This document shows, piece by piece, positions 43,783 to 53,804 of a stretch of DNA of 64,000 nt. Numbering within the stretch: the first letter of the stretch is position 1; the number at the start of each line of letters is the position of its first letter. The position numbers and the translations under genes are program-made. Below the pieces are notes generated by a model. It did not search any database and was not told where the DNA came from. It saw only the letters and a list, made by a program, of their open reading frames with translations. This DNA comes from Gammaproteobacteria bacterium (GTDB taxonomy: Bacteria > Pseudomonadota > Gammaproteobacteria > Burkholderiales > Gallionellaceae), in NCBI GenBank assembly GCA_018820925.1, contig JAHJNJ010000042.1:62001-126000 (forward strand). Direction: 5' to 3'.

Positions 43783-45333
43783 ATGAACAGCAGCCCTAAC
43801 CTTGATGAACTAGATCCTCCGGTACGTGACGGGCTGCCGGAGGCTGCTGATGGAACTACTAGCCATTCGACTAAGCCCGCAATCGGGCAAGTCGCTGGTT
43901 ATCCCGCAAACGGCGGCTCTGCGGTAACGTGTCGCAACCTCCACCAACAGCGCTGGCAGGACTTGCTGCACCTGAATCGCGAACTCGTCGCGCAGAGCAG
44001 CCCCTTGCAGCTGTGCGGACACCTGACCAAAGTCACCGGACTGGTGATGGAGGCGGTCGGTCTGCGCATGGCGGTGGGCAGCACCTGCTGGATCGAACTG
44101 CCGAACAACCGCATCGAGGCGGAAGTGGTCGGTTTTGCCGGCGACAAGCTGTTCCTGATGCCGGAAAACGATGTACAGGGACTGGTGCCGGGTGCGCGCG
44201 TGACCCCTGCCGAACCGGTGCGCGTCCCGGTCGCCATCGGACAACGGCAGCCGCTGCGCCGCCGTGCCGCCGACCTGGCGCGCCATCTGCCGGTCGGCGA
44301 ACATCTGCTGGGACGCGTGCTGGACGGCGCCGGTCGTCCGCTCGATCAATTGGGCCCCTTGCTGGAAAGCAAAAGCGCGCCGCTGCAAAGCCGCCCGATC
44401 AATCCGCTGGAACGCGCGGCGATCAAGGATGCGCTGGATGTCGGCGTGCGTTCCATCAACAGTCTGCTGACCGTCGGACGCGGCCAGCGCATGGGGCTGT
44501 TCTCCGGTTCCGGCGTCGGCAAGAGCGTGCTGCTCGGCATGATGGCGCGCTACACCAGCGCCGATGTGATCGTGGTCGGGCTGATCGGCGAACGCGGCCG
44601 CGAGGTTAAGGAATTCATCACCGATATTCTGGGCAAGGCAGGCCTGGCACGTTCGGTGGTGGTTGCCGCCCCTGCCGACACCAGCCCGCTGATGCGCCTG
44701 CAGGGCGCCGCCTACGCCACCACCATCGCCGAATATTTCCGCGACCAGGGCAAAAACGTGCTGCTCATCATGGATTCGCTCACCCGTTACGCCATGGCAC
44801 AGCGCGAGATCGCGCTGGCCATCGGCGAACCGCCCGCCACCAAGGGCTATCCGCCCTCGGTGTTCGCCAAGTTGCCGCAACTGGTGGAACGCGCGGGCAA
44901 CGGCGCCGAGGGTGCCGGCTCGATCACCGCTTTTTACACGGTGCTGACCGAGGGCGACGACCCGCAGGATCCCATCGCCGACAGTGCGCGTGCCATCCTC
45001 GACGGCCACATCGTGCTGTCGCGCCGGCTTGCCGAATCGGGGCATTATCCGGCAATCGACATCGAAGCCTCGATCAGCCGCGCCATGAACCACCTGGTCA
45101 GTCCGCAACATTTCCTGCAGGTGCAGCGCTTCAAGCATTTGTATGCGCACTATCAGCGCAACCACGACTTGATCAGTGTCGGCGCCTATGTAAAAGGCAG
45201 CGACCCGCTGCTGGATGAAGCCATTGTGCTCTATCCGCACATGGAACATTTCCTCAAGCAAGGCATGTATGAATCCGAGGCGTATGTTTCAAGCATGGAA
45301 AAATTTTCCGAACTGTTTCCGAATGAAAGCTGA
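43783..45333 (+). CDS. fliI: Flagellum-specific export ATPase FliI with an N-terminal extension
   Basis: Powers substrate unfolding and export. The 516-aa protein has the F1-beta-like fold with Walker [15 protein letters not shown], Walker [37 protein letters not shown] and a C-terminal [19 protein letters not shown]. FliI is normally about 440-470 aa; homology starts near residue 55 ([14 protein letters not shown]). The first 50 or so residues look like translated repeat DNA (see 43875-43934). I chose the ATG at 43783, with AAGG 8 bp upstream; an in-frame ATG at 43768 overlaps fliH. Confidence 0.95.
   Translation: MNSSPNLDELDPPVRDGLPEAADGTTSHSTKPAIGQVAGYPANGGSAVTCRNLHQQRWQDLLHLNRELVAQSSPLQLCGHLTKVTGLVMEAVGLRMAVGSTCWIELPNNRIEAEVVGFAGDKLFLMPENDVQGLVPGARVTPAEPVRVPVAIGQRQPLRRRAADLARHLPVGEHLLGRVLDGAGRPLDQLGPLLESKSAPLQSRPINPLERAAIKDALDVGVRSINSLLTVGRGQRMGLFSGSGVGKSVLLGMMARYTSADVIVVGLIGERGREVKEFITDILGKAGLARSVVVAAPADTSPLMRLQGAAYATTIAEYFRDQGKNVLLIMDSLTRYAMAQREIALAIGEPPATKGYPPSVFAKLPQLVERAGNGAEGAGSITAFYTVLTEGDDPQDPIADSARAILDGHIVLSRRLAESGHYPAIDIEASISRAMNHLVSPQHFLQVQRFKHLYAHYQRNHDLISVGAYVKGSDPLLDEAIVLYPHMEHFLKQGMYESEAYVSSMEKFSELFPNES
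43875..43934 (+). repeat. Repeat-derived segment inside the 5' end of fliI
   Basis: The segment contains the hairpin GCCCG-caat-CGGGC (43875-43888). It then has GCAAACGGC-GGCT-ctG-CGGTAACGTGTCG (43906-43934), which matches the minus strand of the hisF/hisI insertion (10725-10755) at all of those blocks with only short gaps. It lies in the N-terminal extension of FliI that other FliI proteins lack. Confidence 0.6.
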
Positions 45334-45342
45334 TAAAAGAAC

Positions 45343-45804
45343 ATGATCAAACCGTTTACATTGCAACCCCTGGTTCATCTGGCGCAACAGAAAAATGATG
45401 CCGCCACGAAAAAACTCGGCCAGCTCAACCAGCAGCACCAGACCGCGCAGCAGAAACTGGATGCGCTGCAGCAATTCCGCAAGGACTATCAGCTGAAGTT
45501 CCAGGAAGAGGCCAGGACAGGCATGACACCGGCCGACATGAAAAATTTCCAGGACTTCATCGGAAAACTGGATCAAGCCATCCAGCAACAGACCTCGGTC
45601 ATCGAAAAGACCAAGGCCGGGGTGCAAAGCGGGCGTTCCGAATTGATGGACGCAACCCGCAAAATGAAATCCTTCGACACCCTGGCCCAGCGTCATGTCG
45701 ACGCGGAAAAGAAACTGGAAGCCAGGAACGAGCAACGCTTGCAGGACGAACACACCGGACGTCTGGCCGCCTATCGCACGGTGGAAAAGAACGGCGAAAA
45801 ATAA
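45343..45804 (+). CDS. fliJ: Flagellar export chaperone-escort FliJ
   Basis: Coiled-coil stalk protein that sits in the FliI ring. The 153-aa product is almost entirely heptad-like helix (LVHLAQQKNDAATKKLGQLNQQHQTAQQKLDAL and RKMKSFDTLAQRHVDAEKKLEARNEQRLQDE). It is recognised from position after fliI, size and coiled-coil character. Confidence 0.92.
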   Translation: MIKPFTLQPLVHLAQQKNDAATKKLGQLNQQHQTAQQKLDALQQFRKDYQLKFQEEARTGMTPADMKNFQDFIGKLDQAIQQQTSVIEKTKAGVQSGRSELMDATRKMKSFDTLAQRHVDAEKKLEARNEQRLQDEHTGRLAAYRTVEKNGEK

Positions 45805-45821
45805 TCTCGGGAGCAAACACC

Positions 45822-46964
45822 ATGACCAGCCTGCCCATCACCACCAACGCCCCGCAAAATGCGGCGCCCTCCAAACAGACCGCAAACACTGCCGAAACCG
45901 GGGACGCGCAGAACAGTCCGCCATTCGGAGAGGTGTTGGCGCGCCAGATCAGCGATCCGTCGCTAAAAGACACGAAAGCGAATGGCAAACTCGGCGTCGA
46001 CGCGCTTGCACAACTCGCCACCGACACCGGCGCCAACAAAATTGATGCCGCCGACGACAAGAAGACCAACATCGCTGCAACGGACGGCACATCTGTCTTG
46101 CCAACCGACATGCTTGCGGCATTAATGCCGCAAGGCATGAACACCTCCAATGCTTCCACCCCGGGTGCGGATGCGAGTGCAAAATCAGACCGCACTGAAA
46201 TCGGCACCGATACGACTCAAGGCAGGCGCGACGTGGCATCGACAAGAGCCGATGCCGCCGCCGGCACCGTCAAGGCCGATGCAACACTGCAAGCGGCAAC
46301 AGGGGCGCAGCCGGGCGCCCAGGCAAAAGAACGGTCTTTTGCCGCAACGGTCACCGAGTCCGCCAATCGCCCCCCTGCTGCCGGCATGGAGTTGAAAACA
46401 GTCGTGCGCGAGGCAATCGCCCTGGCCGCCCAGAAACCGGATGCCGTTCCGCAAGCCAATGCTGCGGCACTCGCTTCGTTGCAGAATCCCGCCGCCAATG
46501 TCGCCGCACCCGCCATACAACCCGTGCAAGTGACGATCAATACCCCCGTCAACCAGAGCAAATGGCGCGACGAGTTCAGCCAGAAGATTACTTGGCTGGC
46601 GTCTTCCGATAACAAGAATCAGACGGCCGAACTGCACCTCAATCCGCCCAAACTGGGACCGCTGGATGTGGTGATCAAAGTGAGCGGCGACCAGGCCACC
46701 GCGCAGTTCACCTCGCCGCATGCCGCCGTACGCGAAGCAGTAGAGCTGGCAATGCCCCGTCTGCGCGAAATGCTGGCTGACAGCGGCATCATGCTGGGCA
46801 ACGCCACAGTCAGCGATCAGGCGCCGCGCGATCAGGGACAGTCCGGCACGCAGCGTGCGTCAGATCAGGGAAATAGCATTCAGGATACCCCCGCAGCGAG
46901 CAATAGCACGGCACGGGTATCCCCAATCTCGCGTCATAACGGTATAGTGGACACCTTCGCCTGA
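45822..46964 (+). CDS. fliK: Flagellar hook-length control protein FliK
   Basis: Secreted molecular ruler that triggers the export switch through FlhB. The 380-aa protein has a long low-complexity Ala/Thr/Asp-rich ruler region and the conserved Flg_hook C-terminal domain with WRDEFSQKITWLA, AELHLNPPKLGPLDVVIKV and REAVELAMPRLREMLADSGIML. It is in the canonical fliJ-fliK-fliL position, so it is more likely the true FliK than the paralogue at 22425. Confidence 0.94.
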   Translation: MTSLPITTNAPQNAAPSKQTANTAETGDAQNSPPFGEVLARQISDPSLKDTKANGKLGVDALAQLATDTGANKIDAADDKKTNIAATDGTSVLPTDMLAALMPQGMNTSNASTPGADASAKSDRTEIGTDTTQGRRDVASTRADAAAGTVKADATLQAATGAQPGAQAKERSFAATVTESANRPPAAGMELKTVVREAIALAAQKPDAVPQANAAALASLQNPAANVAAPAIQPVQVTINTPVNQSKWRDEFSQKITWLASSDNKNQTAELHLNPPKLGPLDVVIKVSGDQATAQFTSPHAAVREAVELAMPRLREMLADSGIMLGNATVSDQAPRDQGQSGTQRASDQGNSIQDTPAASNSTARVSPISRHNGIVDTFA

Positions 46965-47055
46965 AGGTGAAATAGGGCTGCTTTTCCGCCTTATTCCACT
47001 GATGGCATGTGAATGATCAACTCCATAATGCCAATCAACCGGAAGGAATAGCGAG

Positions 47056-47679
47056 ATGCAGAGACCACCCGCAAAACCAGCACCAGCAGCACCAGCCGCC
47101 AAAGAGGAAACGCCTGTCGCTGCGCCTCCCAAAAGCAAGAAAATGCTGATGATCGTCATCGTCATATTGCTGATGGGCATCGCCGGCGGTGCGGGCTGGT
47201 TCTTCAGCAAAGGCTCTGCCCCGGCTGAAGAAAAGGCCGAAACTGCAAAAGCGAAGGAAGAACCCGCGTATGAAGCGAAGTTCGTCCCACTGGGCGAGAA
47301 TTTCACCGTCAATCTGCAACGCGAGGAAGGCGACCAATATCTGCAGGCCGGTATCACGCTGAAAATCCTGCAACCGGACCTGGAAGAAAAAATCAAGGCC
47401 TTGATGCCGGAAATCCGCAGCAAGCTGCTGTTCCTGCTGTCCAGCAAGAAACCTTCCGAATTGCAAACGATTGAGGGCAAGAAAAAACTGATCGCCGAGA
47501 TCATCGCCGTGACTGATACCGTGCTCGGTATAAGCGACGCTCCGGCGGAAGAAACGGCAGATGTAGCCGAACCGGCAGAGGCTGAAGCTTCCGCTCCGGC
47601 AGCCGCCCAGCCGGCTCCGGCTGAGCCAAAAACAACGGGCGTGGTGGACGTGCTGTTCACCTCATTCATTATCCAGTGA
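47056..47679 (+). CDS. fliL: Flagellar basal body-associated protein FliL
   Basis: Membrane protein that surrounds the stator and supports torque. The 207-aa protein has a Pro/Ala-rich N-terminus, one membrane helix (about 30-50: MLMIVIVILLMGIAGGAGWFF), a periplasmic FliL domain (FTVNLQREEGDQYLQAGITLKIL) and a C-terminal VLFTSFIIQ. An Ala/Glu/Pro-rich insertion (about 160-195) lies just before the last strand, which is unusual. GGAAGGAATAG precedes the ATG. Confidence 0.93.
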   Translation: MQRPPAKPAPAAPAAKEETPVAAPPKSKKMLMIVIVILLMGIAGGAGWFFSKGSAPAEEKAETAKAKEEPAYEAKFVPLGENFTVNLQREEGDQYLQAGITLKILQPDLEEKIKALMPEIRSKLLFLLSSKKPSELQTIEGKKKLIAEIIAVTDTVLGISDAPAEETADVAEPAEAEASAPAAAQPAPAEPKTTGVVDVLFTSFIIQ

Positions 47680-47694
47680 CGACGAATTGATGCC

Positions 47695-48699
47695 ATGAGC
47701 AACGAATTCCTCTCCCAGGACGAAGTCGACTCGCTGCTGCGGGGCGTCACGGGCGAAGCCGAAGAAGCCGCTTCGGACGTTCCCGAGGGAGGTGTGCGCC
47801 CGTACAACATGGCGACACAGGAACGCATCGTGCGTGGGCGCATGCCCACCATGGAAATCATCAACGAACGCTTCGCACGCCTGTTCCGCATCGCGCTGTA
47901 TAACTTCATCCACCGCAGTTCGGAAGTGTCGGTCGGGCCGGTGAAGGTGATGAAGTTTTCCGAGTTCATCCGCAACCTGCCGATTCCCGCCAACCTGAAC
48001 CTGGTGCAGGTCAAGCCGCTGCGCGGCAATGCGCTGTTCATTCTCGATCCCAATTTGGTGTTCATGGTGGTCGACAGCATGTTCGGCGGCGACGGGCGTT
48101 TTCATACGCGAGTCGAAGGCCGCGAGTTCACCCAGACCGAGCACCGCATCATCCAGAAACTGCTGGAAGTGCTGTTCCAGACCTACGGCAAATCCTGGGA
48201 TCCCGTGTACAAGCTGGATTTCGAATTCGTGCGTTCGGAAGTCAATCCGCAGTTCGCCAACATCGCCACGCCGAACGAAGTGGTCGTGGTGACGACGTTC
48301 GAAGTCGAGTTCACCGGCGTCGGCGGCGCCATCCACATCTGCATGCCGTACGCGATGATCGAGCCTATCCGCGAGTTGCTGTACAGCACCATGCAGGGCG
48401 ATCACTTCATCGCCGACAAGCGCTGGCTGCATATGCTTTCCAGGCAGATACAGTCTGCGGAGATCGAACTGACTGCCGTGCTCGGTCACGCCAAAATGAA
48501 TCTGGACCAGGTGTTGAAGATGCACAACGGCGACATCATCCCGCTGGAAGTGGACGAGAACATTCAGGTGCAAGTCGATGGCGTACCGGTGATGGAGTGC
48601 AAGTACGGCGCTTCCAACGGCCAGTATGCGCTGCGGGTGGAAAAGATGCTGGCAACGGAGCCCGGCGAACCGATTAGTGGAGGAAAAAATCATGGCTGA
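47695..48699 (+). CDS. fliM: Flagellar motor switch protein FliM
   Basis: C-ring protein that binds phosphorylated CheY. The 334-aa protein has the N-terminal CheY-binding peptide LSQDEVDSLL, the CheC-like middle domain (INERFARLFRIALYNFIHRS, FMVVDSMFGGDGRFHTRVEGREFT) and a C-terminal SpoA domain (LDQVLKMHNGDIIPLEVDENIQVQVDGVPVMECKYG). It overlaps fliN by 8 bp. Confidence 0.97.
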   Translation: MSNEFLSQDEVDSLLRGVTGEAEEAASDVPEGGVRPYNMATQERIVRGRMPTMEIINERFARLFRIALYNFIHRSSEVSVGPVKVMKFSEFIRNLPIPANLNLVQVKPLRGNALFILDPNLVFMVVDSMFGGDGRFHTRVEGREFTQTEHRIIQKLLEVLFQTYGKSWDPVYKLDFEFVRSEVNPQFANIATPNEVVVVTTFEVEFTGVGGAIHICMPYAMIEPIRELLYSTMQGDHFIADKRWLHMLSRQIQSAEIELTAVLGHAKMNLDQVLKMHNGDIIPLEVDENIQVQVDGVPVMECKYGASNGQYALRVEKMLATEPGEPISGGKNHG

Positions 48700-49087
48700 A
48701 GATACCAAGGAACAGATCAGCGCGGACGATTGGGGTGCTGCCATGGCCGAGCAAGCGGCGGCGGCACCCGCAGCCCAACCGGCTGTGTTTGAACAATTCG
48801 GCGGCGACAGCGGCGCAACAGCACACAACGACCTGGATATGATCCTCGATATCCCGGTGCAGCTCACCGTGGAACTGGGGCGCACCAAGATGCCGATCAA
48901 GAACCTGCTGCAACTGGCGCAAGGCTCGGTGGTGGAACTGGCGGGCATGGCGGGCGAACCGCTGGACGTGCTGATCAACGGCTTCCTCATCGCGCAGGGC
49001 GAAGTGGTGGTGGTGAACGACAAACTGGGCATCCGTCTCACCGATATCATCACCCCGTCGGAGCGTCTGCGCCGCATCAACAAATAG
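48692..49087 (+). CDS. fliN: Flagellar motor switch protein FliN
   Basis: C-ring base protein. The 131-aa product has a variable acidic and Ala-rich N-terminus and a C-terminal SpoA domain with ILDIPVQLTVELGRTKMPIKNLLQLAQGSVVEL, LDVLINGFLIAQGEVVVVNDKLGIRLTDI. GTGGAGGAAAAAA precedes the ATG at 48692 inside the end of fliM. Confidence 0.97.
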   Translation: MAEDTKEQISADDWGAAMAEQAAAAPAAQPAVFEQFGGDSGATAHNDLDMILDIPVQLTVELGRTKMPIKNLLQLAQGSVVELAGMAGEPLDVLINGFLIAQGEVVVVNDKLGIRLTDIITPSERLRRINK

Positions 49088-49100
49088 CCGGGTAGCCATC

Positions 49101-49547
49101 ATGCAAACACGCATTCTTGCTGCCCTGACCGCAGCCTGTTTCTCCCCGCTCGCCTTCGCCGCAGAGACAACCCGCCCGGCCTATGTGCCGCCGCCTGCCG
49201 CTGCACTGACTTCCGGCAGCGTTCTGCAAGTCGTCCTGAGCCTGCTGCTGGTACTGGTTGCCGTGGTCGTGGTGGGCTGGATACTGAAACGCATCAACCT
49301 GCCGCAGCAAGGCGCGGGCAACGCGCTCAAAGTCATCAGCGGCGTTGCCGTCGGCCAGCGCGAACGCATCGTGCTGGTGGAAGTGAACGATACCTGGCTG
49401 GTGGTCGGCGTGGCTCCCGGTCAAGTCAACGCGCTGCACACCATGCCGAAGGGAGCCCTGCCCTCCGCATCCAATAGCGAAACCGGTGACGACAATAAAT
49501 TTCAAGGCTGGCTGAAACAGATGATGGAGAAGCGCAATGCCCGTTAA
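49101..49547 (+). CDS. fliO: Flagellar biosynthetic protein FliO
   Basis: Scaffold for assembly of the FliP ring of the export gate. The 148-aa protein has a signal-like N-terminus (residues 1-20), a single membrane helix (about 38-57, [26 protein letters not shown]) and a short FliO domain ([32 protein letters not shown]). It overlaps fliP by 11 bp. Confidence 0.93.
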   Translation: MQTRILAALTAACFSPLAFAAETTRPAYVPPPAAALTSGSVLQVVLSLLLVLVAVVVVGWILKRINLPQQGAGNALKVISGVAVGQRERIVLVEVNDTWLVVGVAPGQVNALHTMPKGALPSASNSETGDDNKFQGWLKQMMEKRNAR

Positions 49548-50283
49548 CAGGTTCTTTGCTGCGGTACTGTTGCTCGCGATGAGCACATCCGCGTTCGCCG
49601 CCGAAACCGGCATGCTGGCGCTCACCAGCACGCCGGCTCCCGGCGGCGGACAGACCTACACGCTCAGCCTGCAAACGCTGATCCTGATCTCGTCGCTCAC
49701 CTTCCTGCCCGCCATCCTGCTGATGATGACCGGCTTCACGCGCATCATTATCGTACTCGCGCTGTTGCGTTCCGCCCTCGGCACACCTTCCTCGCCACCG
49801 AATCAGGTGCTGGTCGGAATGGCATTGTTCCTGACCTTGTTTGTGATGGCTCCCGTGTTTGACAAGATCTACTCCGAGGCCTACCTGCCCTTCAGCGAAA
49901 ACAAAATCTCGCTGCAGCAAGCATATGACAAAGGCAGTGCACCGCTCAAAGCTTTCATGCTGCGCCAGACGCGCGAAGCCGATCTCGCCCTGTTCGTGCG
50001 CGTCTCCAACAGCGAGCCGCTGGAAAGTGCGGAAGATGTACCTCTCAAGATTTTGGTCCCCGCTTATGTCACCAGCGAGTTGAAGACCGCTTTCCAGATC
50101 GGATTTGTCGTGTTCATTCCCTTCCTGATTATCGACATGGTCGTGGCCAGCCTGCTGATGTCCATGGGTATGATGATGTTGTCTCCCGCCATCATCTCGC
50201 TGCCTTTCAAGATCATGCTGTTCGTATTGGCCGACGGCTGGAATTTGCTGATCGGTTCGCTCGTGCAGAGCTTCTATACCTGA
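49537..50283 (+). CDS. fliP: Flagellar biosynthetic protein FliP
   Basis: Core of the FliPQR export gate. The 248-aa protein has a cleavable signal peptide (about 1-22) and four membrane helices. Family motifs are [34 protein letters not shown] and [41 protein letters not shown]. Confidence 0.97.
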   Translation: MPVNRFFAAVLLLAMSTSAFAAETGMLALTSTPAPGGGQTYTLSLQTLILISSLTFLPAILLMMTGFTRIIIVLALLRSALGTPSSPPNQVLVGMALFLTLFVMAPVFDKIYSEAYLPFSENKISLQQAYDKGSAPLKAFMLRQTREADLALFVRVSNSEPLESAEDVPLKILVPAYVTSELKTAFQIGFVVFIPFLIIDMVVASLLMSMGMMMLSPAIISLPFKIMLFVLADGWNLLIGSLVQSFYT

Positions 50284-50293
50284 GGAGAAACAC

Positions 50294-50563
50294 ATGACCC
50301 CCGAATCGGTAATGACCATAGGACAGCAGGCGATGGAACTAACCATGATAGTGGCCGCACCGCTGTTGCTCACCGCACTGGTCATCGGTTTGCTCGTCAG
50401 CATTTTCCAGGCTGCTACGCAGATCAACGAAATGACGCTGTCGTTTATTCCAAAACTGCTCGGTATTTTCATCGTGTTGATGGTCTCCGGCCAATGGATA
50501 ATCGGGCTTTTGCTGGATTACATGACCCGGCTCTTCAACAGCATTCCCTACATGGTAGGTTGA
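50294..50563 (+). CDS. fliQ: Flagellar biosynthetic protein FliQ
   Basis: Small export-gate subunit with two membrane helices. The 89-aa protein shows the family pattern MTPESVMTIGQQAMELTMIVAAPLLLTALVIGLLVSIFQAATQINEMTLSFIPKL. It is 10 bp after fliP with GAGGAG upstream, and 4 bp before fliR. Confidence 0.97.
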   Translation: MTPESVMTIGQQAMELTMIVAAPLLLTALVIGLLVSIFQAATQINEMTLSFIPKLLGIFIVLMVSGQWIIGLLLDYMTRLFNSIPYMVG

Positions 50564-50567
50564 CGTC

Positions 50568-51356
50568 GTGATCAGCTTTACCAGCGCCCAACTTTCCGCC
50601 TGGTTTGCCGCCCTCATCTTCCCGCTCGCCCGCATTCTTGCGCTGATCGCCAGCGCGCCAATCTTCGGCAATAAACAAGTGCCTGCACGCGTCAAAGTCG
50701 GGTTTGCGTTTGCAATCACCGTGATCATCTCACCCACCCTCAGCATTCCGCCCGGTCTTGATCCGGCCTCGGCGCAGGGTTTGTTCGTTTTGATGCAGCA
50801 GATCGTCGCCGGGCTCATCATGGGCTTCACCATCCGCCTGGTCTTTGCTTCTCTGGAAATGGCGGGAGACATCGCAGGCATGCAAATGGGATTGGGTTTC
50901 GCCAGTTTTTACGATCCGCAAAATGCGACATTCACGCCCATCATCGCGCAGTTTCTCGGCATACTCACTGCGCTGGTCTTTCTCGCTGCCGATGGTCACC
51001 TGTATATGCTTGCGGCAATGTCCGACAGCTTCCGGGAATTCCCCATCGGTGTCGGCGTCCCTTCTGCCAATGCTCTCCGCACTGTCGCTGAATGGGGAGG
51101 CACATTGTTCAGTAACGCCGTGCAGTTCGCCATGCCATTGATTGGCGCGCTGCTCATCACCAACCTCGCCCTCGGCATCCTCACCCGTAGCGCCCCCCAA
51201 CTCAACATTTTCGCGGTCGGTTTCCCCATAACGATCGCCGTTGGCTTCACCACACTGTTGCTCTCCATCCCCTATCTCGCACCGCTGATGGAATATTTCA
51301 CCCACGCCAGTCTGGATGCGGTATCGCGCATCATGCATCAGCTCGGCGGGCATTGA
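50568..51356 (+). CDS. fliR: Flagellar biosynthetic protein FliR
   Basis: Export-gate subunit with about six membrane helices. The 262-aa protein has FPLARILALIASAPIFGNKQVPARVKVGFAFA and EMAGDIAGMQMGLGFASFYDPQ, both family signatures. The start is GTG, 4 bp after fliQ; the upstream frame has no better start. It closes the rightward cluster; flhB and flhA are not in the window. Confidence 0.96.
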   Translation: MISFTSAQLSAWFAALIFPLARILALIASAPIFGNKQVPARVKVGFAFAITVIISPTLSIPPGLDPASAQGLFVLMQQIVAGLIMGFTIRLVFASLEMAGDIAGMQMGLGFASFYDPQNATFTPIIAQFLGILTALVFLAADGHLYMLAAMSDSFREFPIGVGVPSANALRTVAEWGGTLFSNAVQFAMPLIGALLITNLALGILTRSAPQLNIFAVGFPITIAVGFTTLLLSIPYLAPLMEYFTHASLDAVSRIMHQLGGH

Positions 51357-51643
51357 ATCCGGCGATTCATTGTGTTTGCCATACCCGCATGACTCATTGC
51401 AGCGTCAGCCAGCCGAACTGCCCGCATATCATTTTCGGCATTCGTCCTTCTGGTTAAAAATCGTCGAAAACTGTCATTGATTCGACATCCGGGCATGAAC
51501 CCCCGCACTCAACACCATGATTCCACGCGGGTGTACGGAGCACAACAGCGTGGCACGTGTCTTGCATACCCATATACGCAACAGGCTTTTTCTGCCCAAC
51601 AATTGGCAATACTGAAATCAACTTCGGAACAACAGGGTGTGTC

Positions 51644-52099
51644 ATGGCAAAAACAATATGGACTTCAAATCTGAACACAGGGATTGAGGCGATCGACAAG
51701 CAACACAAGATGATCGTGGAATACATCAACCAGCTTGACGACGCAAAATCCTGCGCTGGAAATAAGGAGCTTGTCGCCAAAGTGATCAAGAATCTGGTGA
51801 ACTACACTATTTCGCACTTCGAATATGAAGAACGCATGCTGGAACAGGCGGAATATCCCTTCCTGAAAGCACACAAAAATATTCACGAGCTTTTTGTAAG
51901 ACGCGTAAGCGAATACCAGAACCGGTTCAAGCTTGGTGAAAACATTACTGAAGAATTGCACGATTTGATGTTCAACTGGCTGTTCGGCCACATCAAGCAT
52001 GACGACATGGACTATGTTTCTTCAATATCCAATAATTATTCCCTGCAAGAAGATTTTTCGGAAGGAAAAAGAGGATTTCTCGGCAGACTGTTCGGCTAG
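51644..52099 (+). CDS. Bacteriohemerythrin
   Basis: Di-iron oxygen-binding protein of 151 aa, used in oxygen sensing, storage or delivery in microaerophiles. All seven ligands are in place: His21, His58, Glu62, His77, His81, His116 and Asp121, in the motifs IDKQHKMIV, HFEYEERML, HKNIHELF and HIKHDD. The start at 51644 gives MAKTIWTSNLNTGIEAID. It stands alone, with 287 bp of non-coding DNA upstream in which I see no clear promoter or operator. Confidence 0.94.
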   Translation: MAKTIWTSNLNTGIEAIDKQHKMIVEYINQLDDAKSCAGNKELVAKVIKNLVNYTISHFEYEERMLEQAEYPFLKAHKNIHELFVRRVSEYQNRFKLGENITEELHDLMFNWLFGHIKHDDMDYVSSISNNYSLQEDFSEGKRGFLGRLFG

Positions 52100-52719
52100 T
52101 TGACCTATGAAAATCCCGCATGCCACTGATCGAAACTATGAATAGTGGCCGTCGTGCACTCAAGTCGTTCATATGAATGACTTTCTCAGGACGCCGCACA
52201 CTCGACATCCATCCGGAAAGTATGTGTATTCAGCTTTGAATATTGACCAACGTTTGACTGAGGAGTAGCCTCAAATGGCAGTGCAGGGTTGATGTTAATT
52301 TCTCCTGTGGCTGTTCGGCAGGAGACTCCTATGAAACTTCCCAAAACACCCGACCTCCCGGGTTCGGCCAACCCTTCGGTGACAGAAAAAAAAGGCGCAT
52401 CAGTTTCTGAATTGCCCGGTGCTGTATTTCATCCTGCTCGCCGTGTCTCCGATAACTGCCCGTTATCCAGGGTATTTCCCGGCTCGGACTATCCGCCAAC
52501 CTCTCCAAAAATGCATGAGTTGCGCGAGAGAAATTCAATCCAGCCGGCAACTGAAAATCGTTCGGGTTCGCGCACAAAAAAGTAATTTCAATTTGCTTTC
52601 GGTATTCCTTCAACTGGTTGCCGCCAATAACGCTCGCGCTTTGACCCGGTACCGCAAGGATCAAAGTTGCAAAGCCTGGTTATAACCACATTGCATTATC
52701 AGTTTTGGCTGGCCGGGGT
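52100..52719. other. Long spacer between bacteriohemerythrin and ubiU, with one doubtful small frame
   Basis: I find no family-recognisable gene. An 84-codon plus-strand frame at 52331-52585 (starting MKLPKTPDLPGSANPSV, with AGGAG 6 bp upstream) is the best candidate, but its Pro/Ser-rich, charge-poor sequence and an equally long opposite frame (52329-52664, minus) make both doubtful. AGGAG-act-CCT around 52320-52330 would form a small hairpin over the binding site. Confidence 0.3.
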
Positions 52720-52760
52720 TTGACAATAATCAATGGACTTGGGCATAGCATGGCTATACT
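52720..52760 (+). promoter_or_regulatory. FNR-type site and -10 element of ubiUVT (class II layout)
   Basis: TTGAC-AATA-ATCAA (52720-52733) matches the FNR box TTGAT-N4-ATCAA at 9 of 10 positions. A good -10 TATACT lies at 52755-52760. If transcription starts about 7 bp later, the FNR box is centred near -41, the class II activator position that replaces a -35 element. ubiUV expression is under Fnr in Escherichia coli, so the site fits the genes it precedes. Confidence 0.75.
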
Positions 52761-52786
52761 TGTCACCTTTGCATCAAGAGATTTTC

Positions 52787-53800
52787 ATGTCGACCTTAAA
52801 CACACCCCAACTCATCTGCCCCGCCGGCAGTCTGCCCGCCCTGAAGGCGGCAATCGATAACGGCGCGGACGCCGTCTATCTCGGTTACAAGAACGATACC
52901 AACGCGCGCAATTTCGCCGGGCTCAATTTCGACGACAAGGCGCTGCGCGAAGGCATCCGCTACGCACAATCGAAAAATCGTGAAGTGCTGATGGCGATCA
53001 ACACCTTCGCCCAGCCGGGCCGCGTCGCCGATTGGCAGCGCGCCGTCGATGGCGCTGCAAACCTTGGCGTCAACGCAGTAATCCTTGCCGATGTGGGCCT
53101 GCTCGATTACGCCTGTAAACGGCACCCTGACTTGCGACTGCATTTATCGGTGCAGGGCTCGGCCACCAGTTACGAGGCGGTGAATTTCGCGCAGCGCGAA
53201 TTCGGCGTGCGCCGCGCCGTGCTGCCGCGCGTGCTGACGCTGGCGCAGGTCGAGAACGTGATCAAGAACACCACAGTCGAGATCGAGGTGTTCGGCTTCG
53301 GCAGCCTGTGCGTGATGAACGAAGGCCGTTGCTGGCTTTCTTCCTACGCCACCGGCGAATCGCCCAACACAGTGGGTGCCTGCTCACCGGCCAAGTACGT
53401 CAAATGGGAGAAGTCGCCGGGCATGATGTCGACGCGCCTGAACGGGATCCTGATCGACCGCTTCGGCGACAGCGAACCGGCCGGTTACCCGACATTGTGC
53501 AAGGGGCGCTTCGAGGTGAACGGCTCGACCTATTACGCGCTGGAAGAACCGACCAGCCTGAACGTGCTGGAAATACTCCCGGAGATCGCCAGGATCGGCG
53601 TAGCAGCCATCAAAGTCGAAGGCAGGCAGCGTAGCCCCACTTATGTGGCGCAGGTCACCAGAACCATGCGTGCCGCGCTGGATGCGCTGGCCAGGGATGG
53701 TGAACGCTACTTGGTTAAACAGGCATGGCAGGCGGAACTGGCCAAGGTGTCGGAAGGCAGTCAGGCAACATTGGGCGCTTACAGCCGCCCCTGGAGATAA
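52787..53800 (+). CDS. ubiU: Oxygen-independent ubiquinone hydroxylase subunit UbiU (U32 peptidase family)
   Basis: With UbiV it hydroxylates the ubiquinone ring without oxygen. The 337-aa U32-type protein starts [33 protein letters not shown] and has the four cysteines expected to bind a 4Fe-4S cluster in [22 protein letters not shown] and PTLCKGR. The ATG at 52787 is used because it follows the FNR-type promoter; the longer frame begins upstream of its -10. First gene of ubiUVT, 4 bp before ubiV. Confidence 0.93.
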   Translation: MSTLNTPQLICPAGSLPALKAAIDNGADAVYLGYKNDTNARNFAGLNFDDKALREGIRYAQSKNREVLMAINTFAQPGRVADWQRAVDGAANLGVNAVILADVGLLDYACKRHPDLRLHLSVQGSATSYEAVNFAQREFGVRRAVLPRVLTLAQVENVIKNTTVEIEVFGFGSLCVMNEGRCWLSSYATGESPNTVGACSPAKYVKWEKSPGMMSTRLNGILIDRFGDSEPAGYPTLCKGRFEVNGSTYYALEEPTSLNVLEILPEIARIGVAAIKVEGRQRSPTYVAQVTRTMRAALDALARDGERYLVKQAWQAELAKVSEGSQATLGAYSRPWR

Positions 53801-53804
53801 GCAC

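Noticed and set aside
43810-45261. 483-codon minus-strand frame opposite fliI
   Set aside because: Antisense shadow of a strongly conserved ATPase gene with no ribosome binding site and no recognisable domain.
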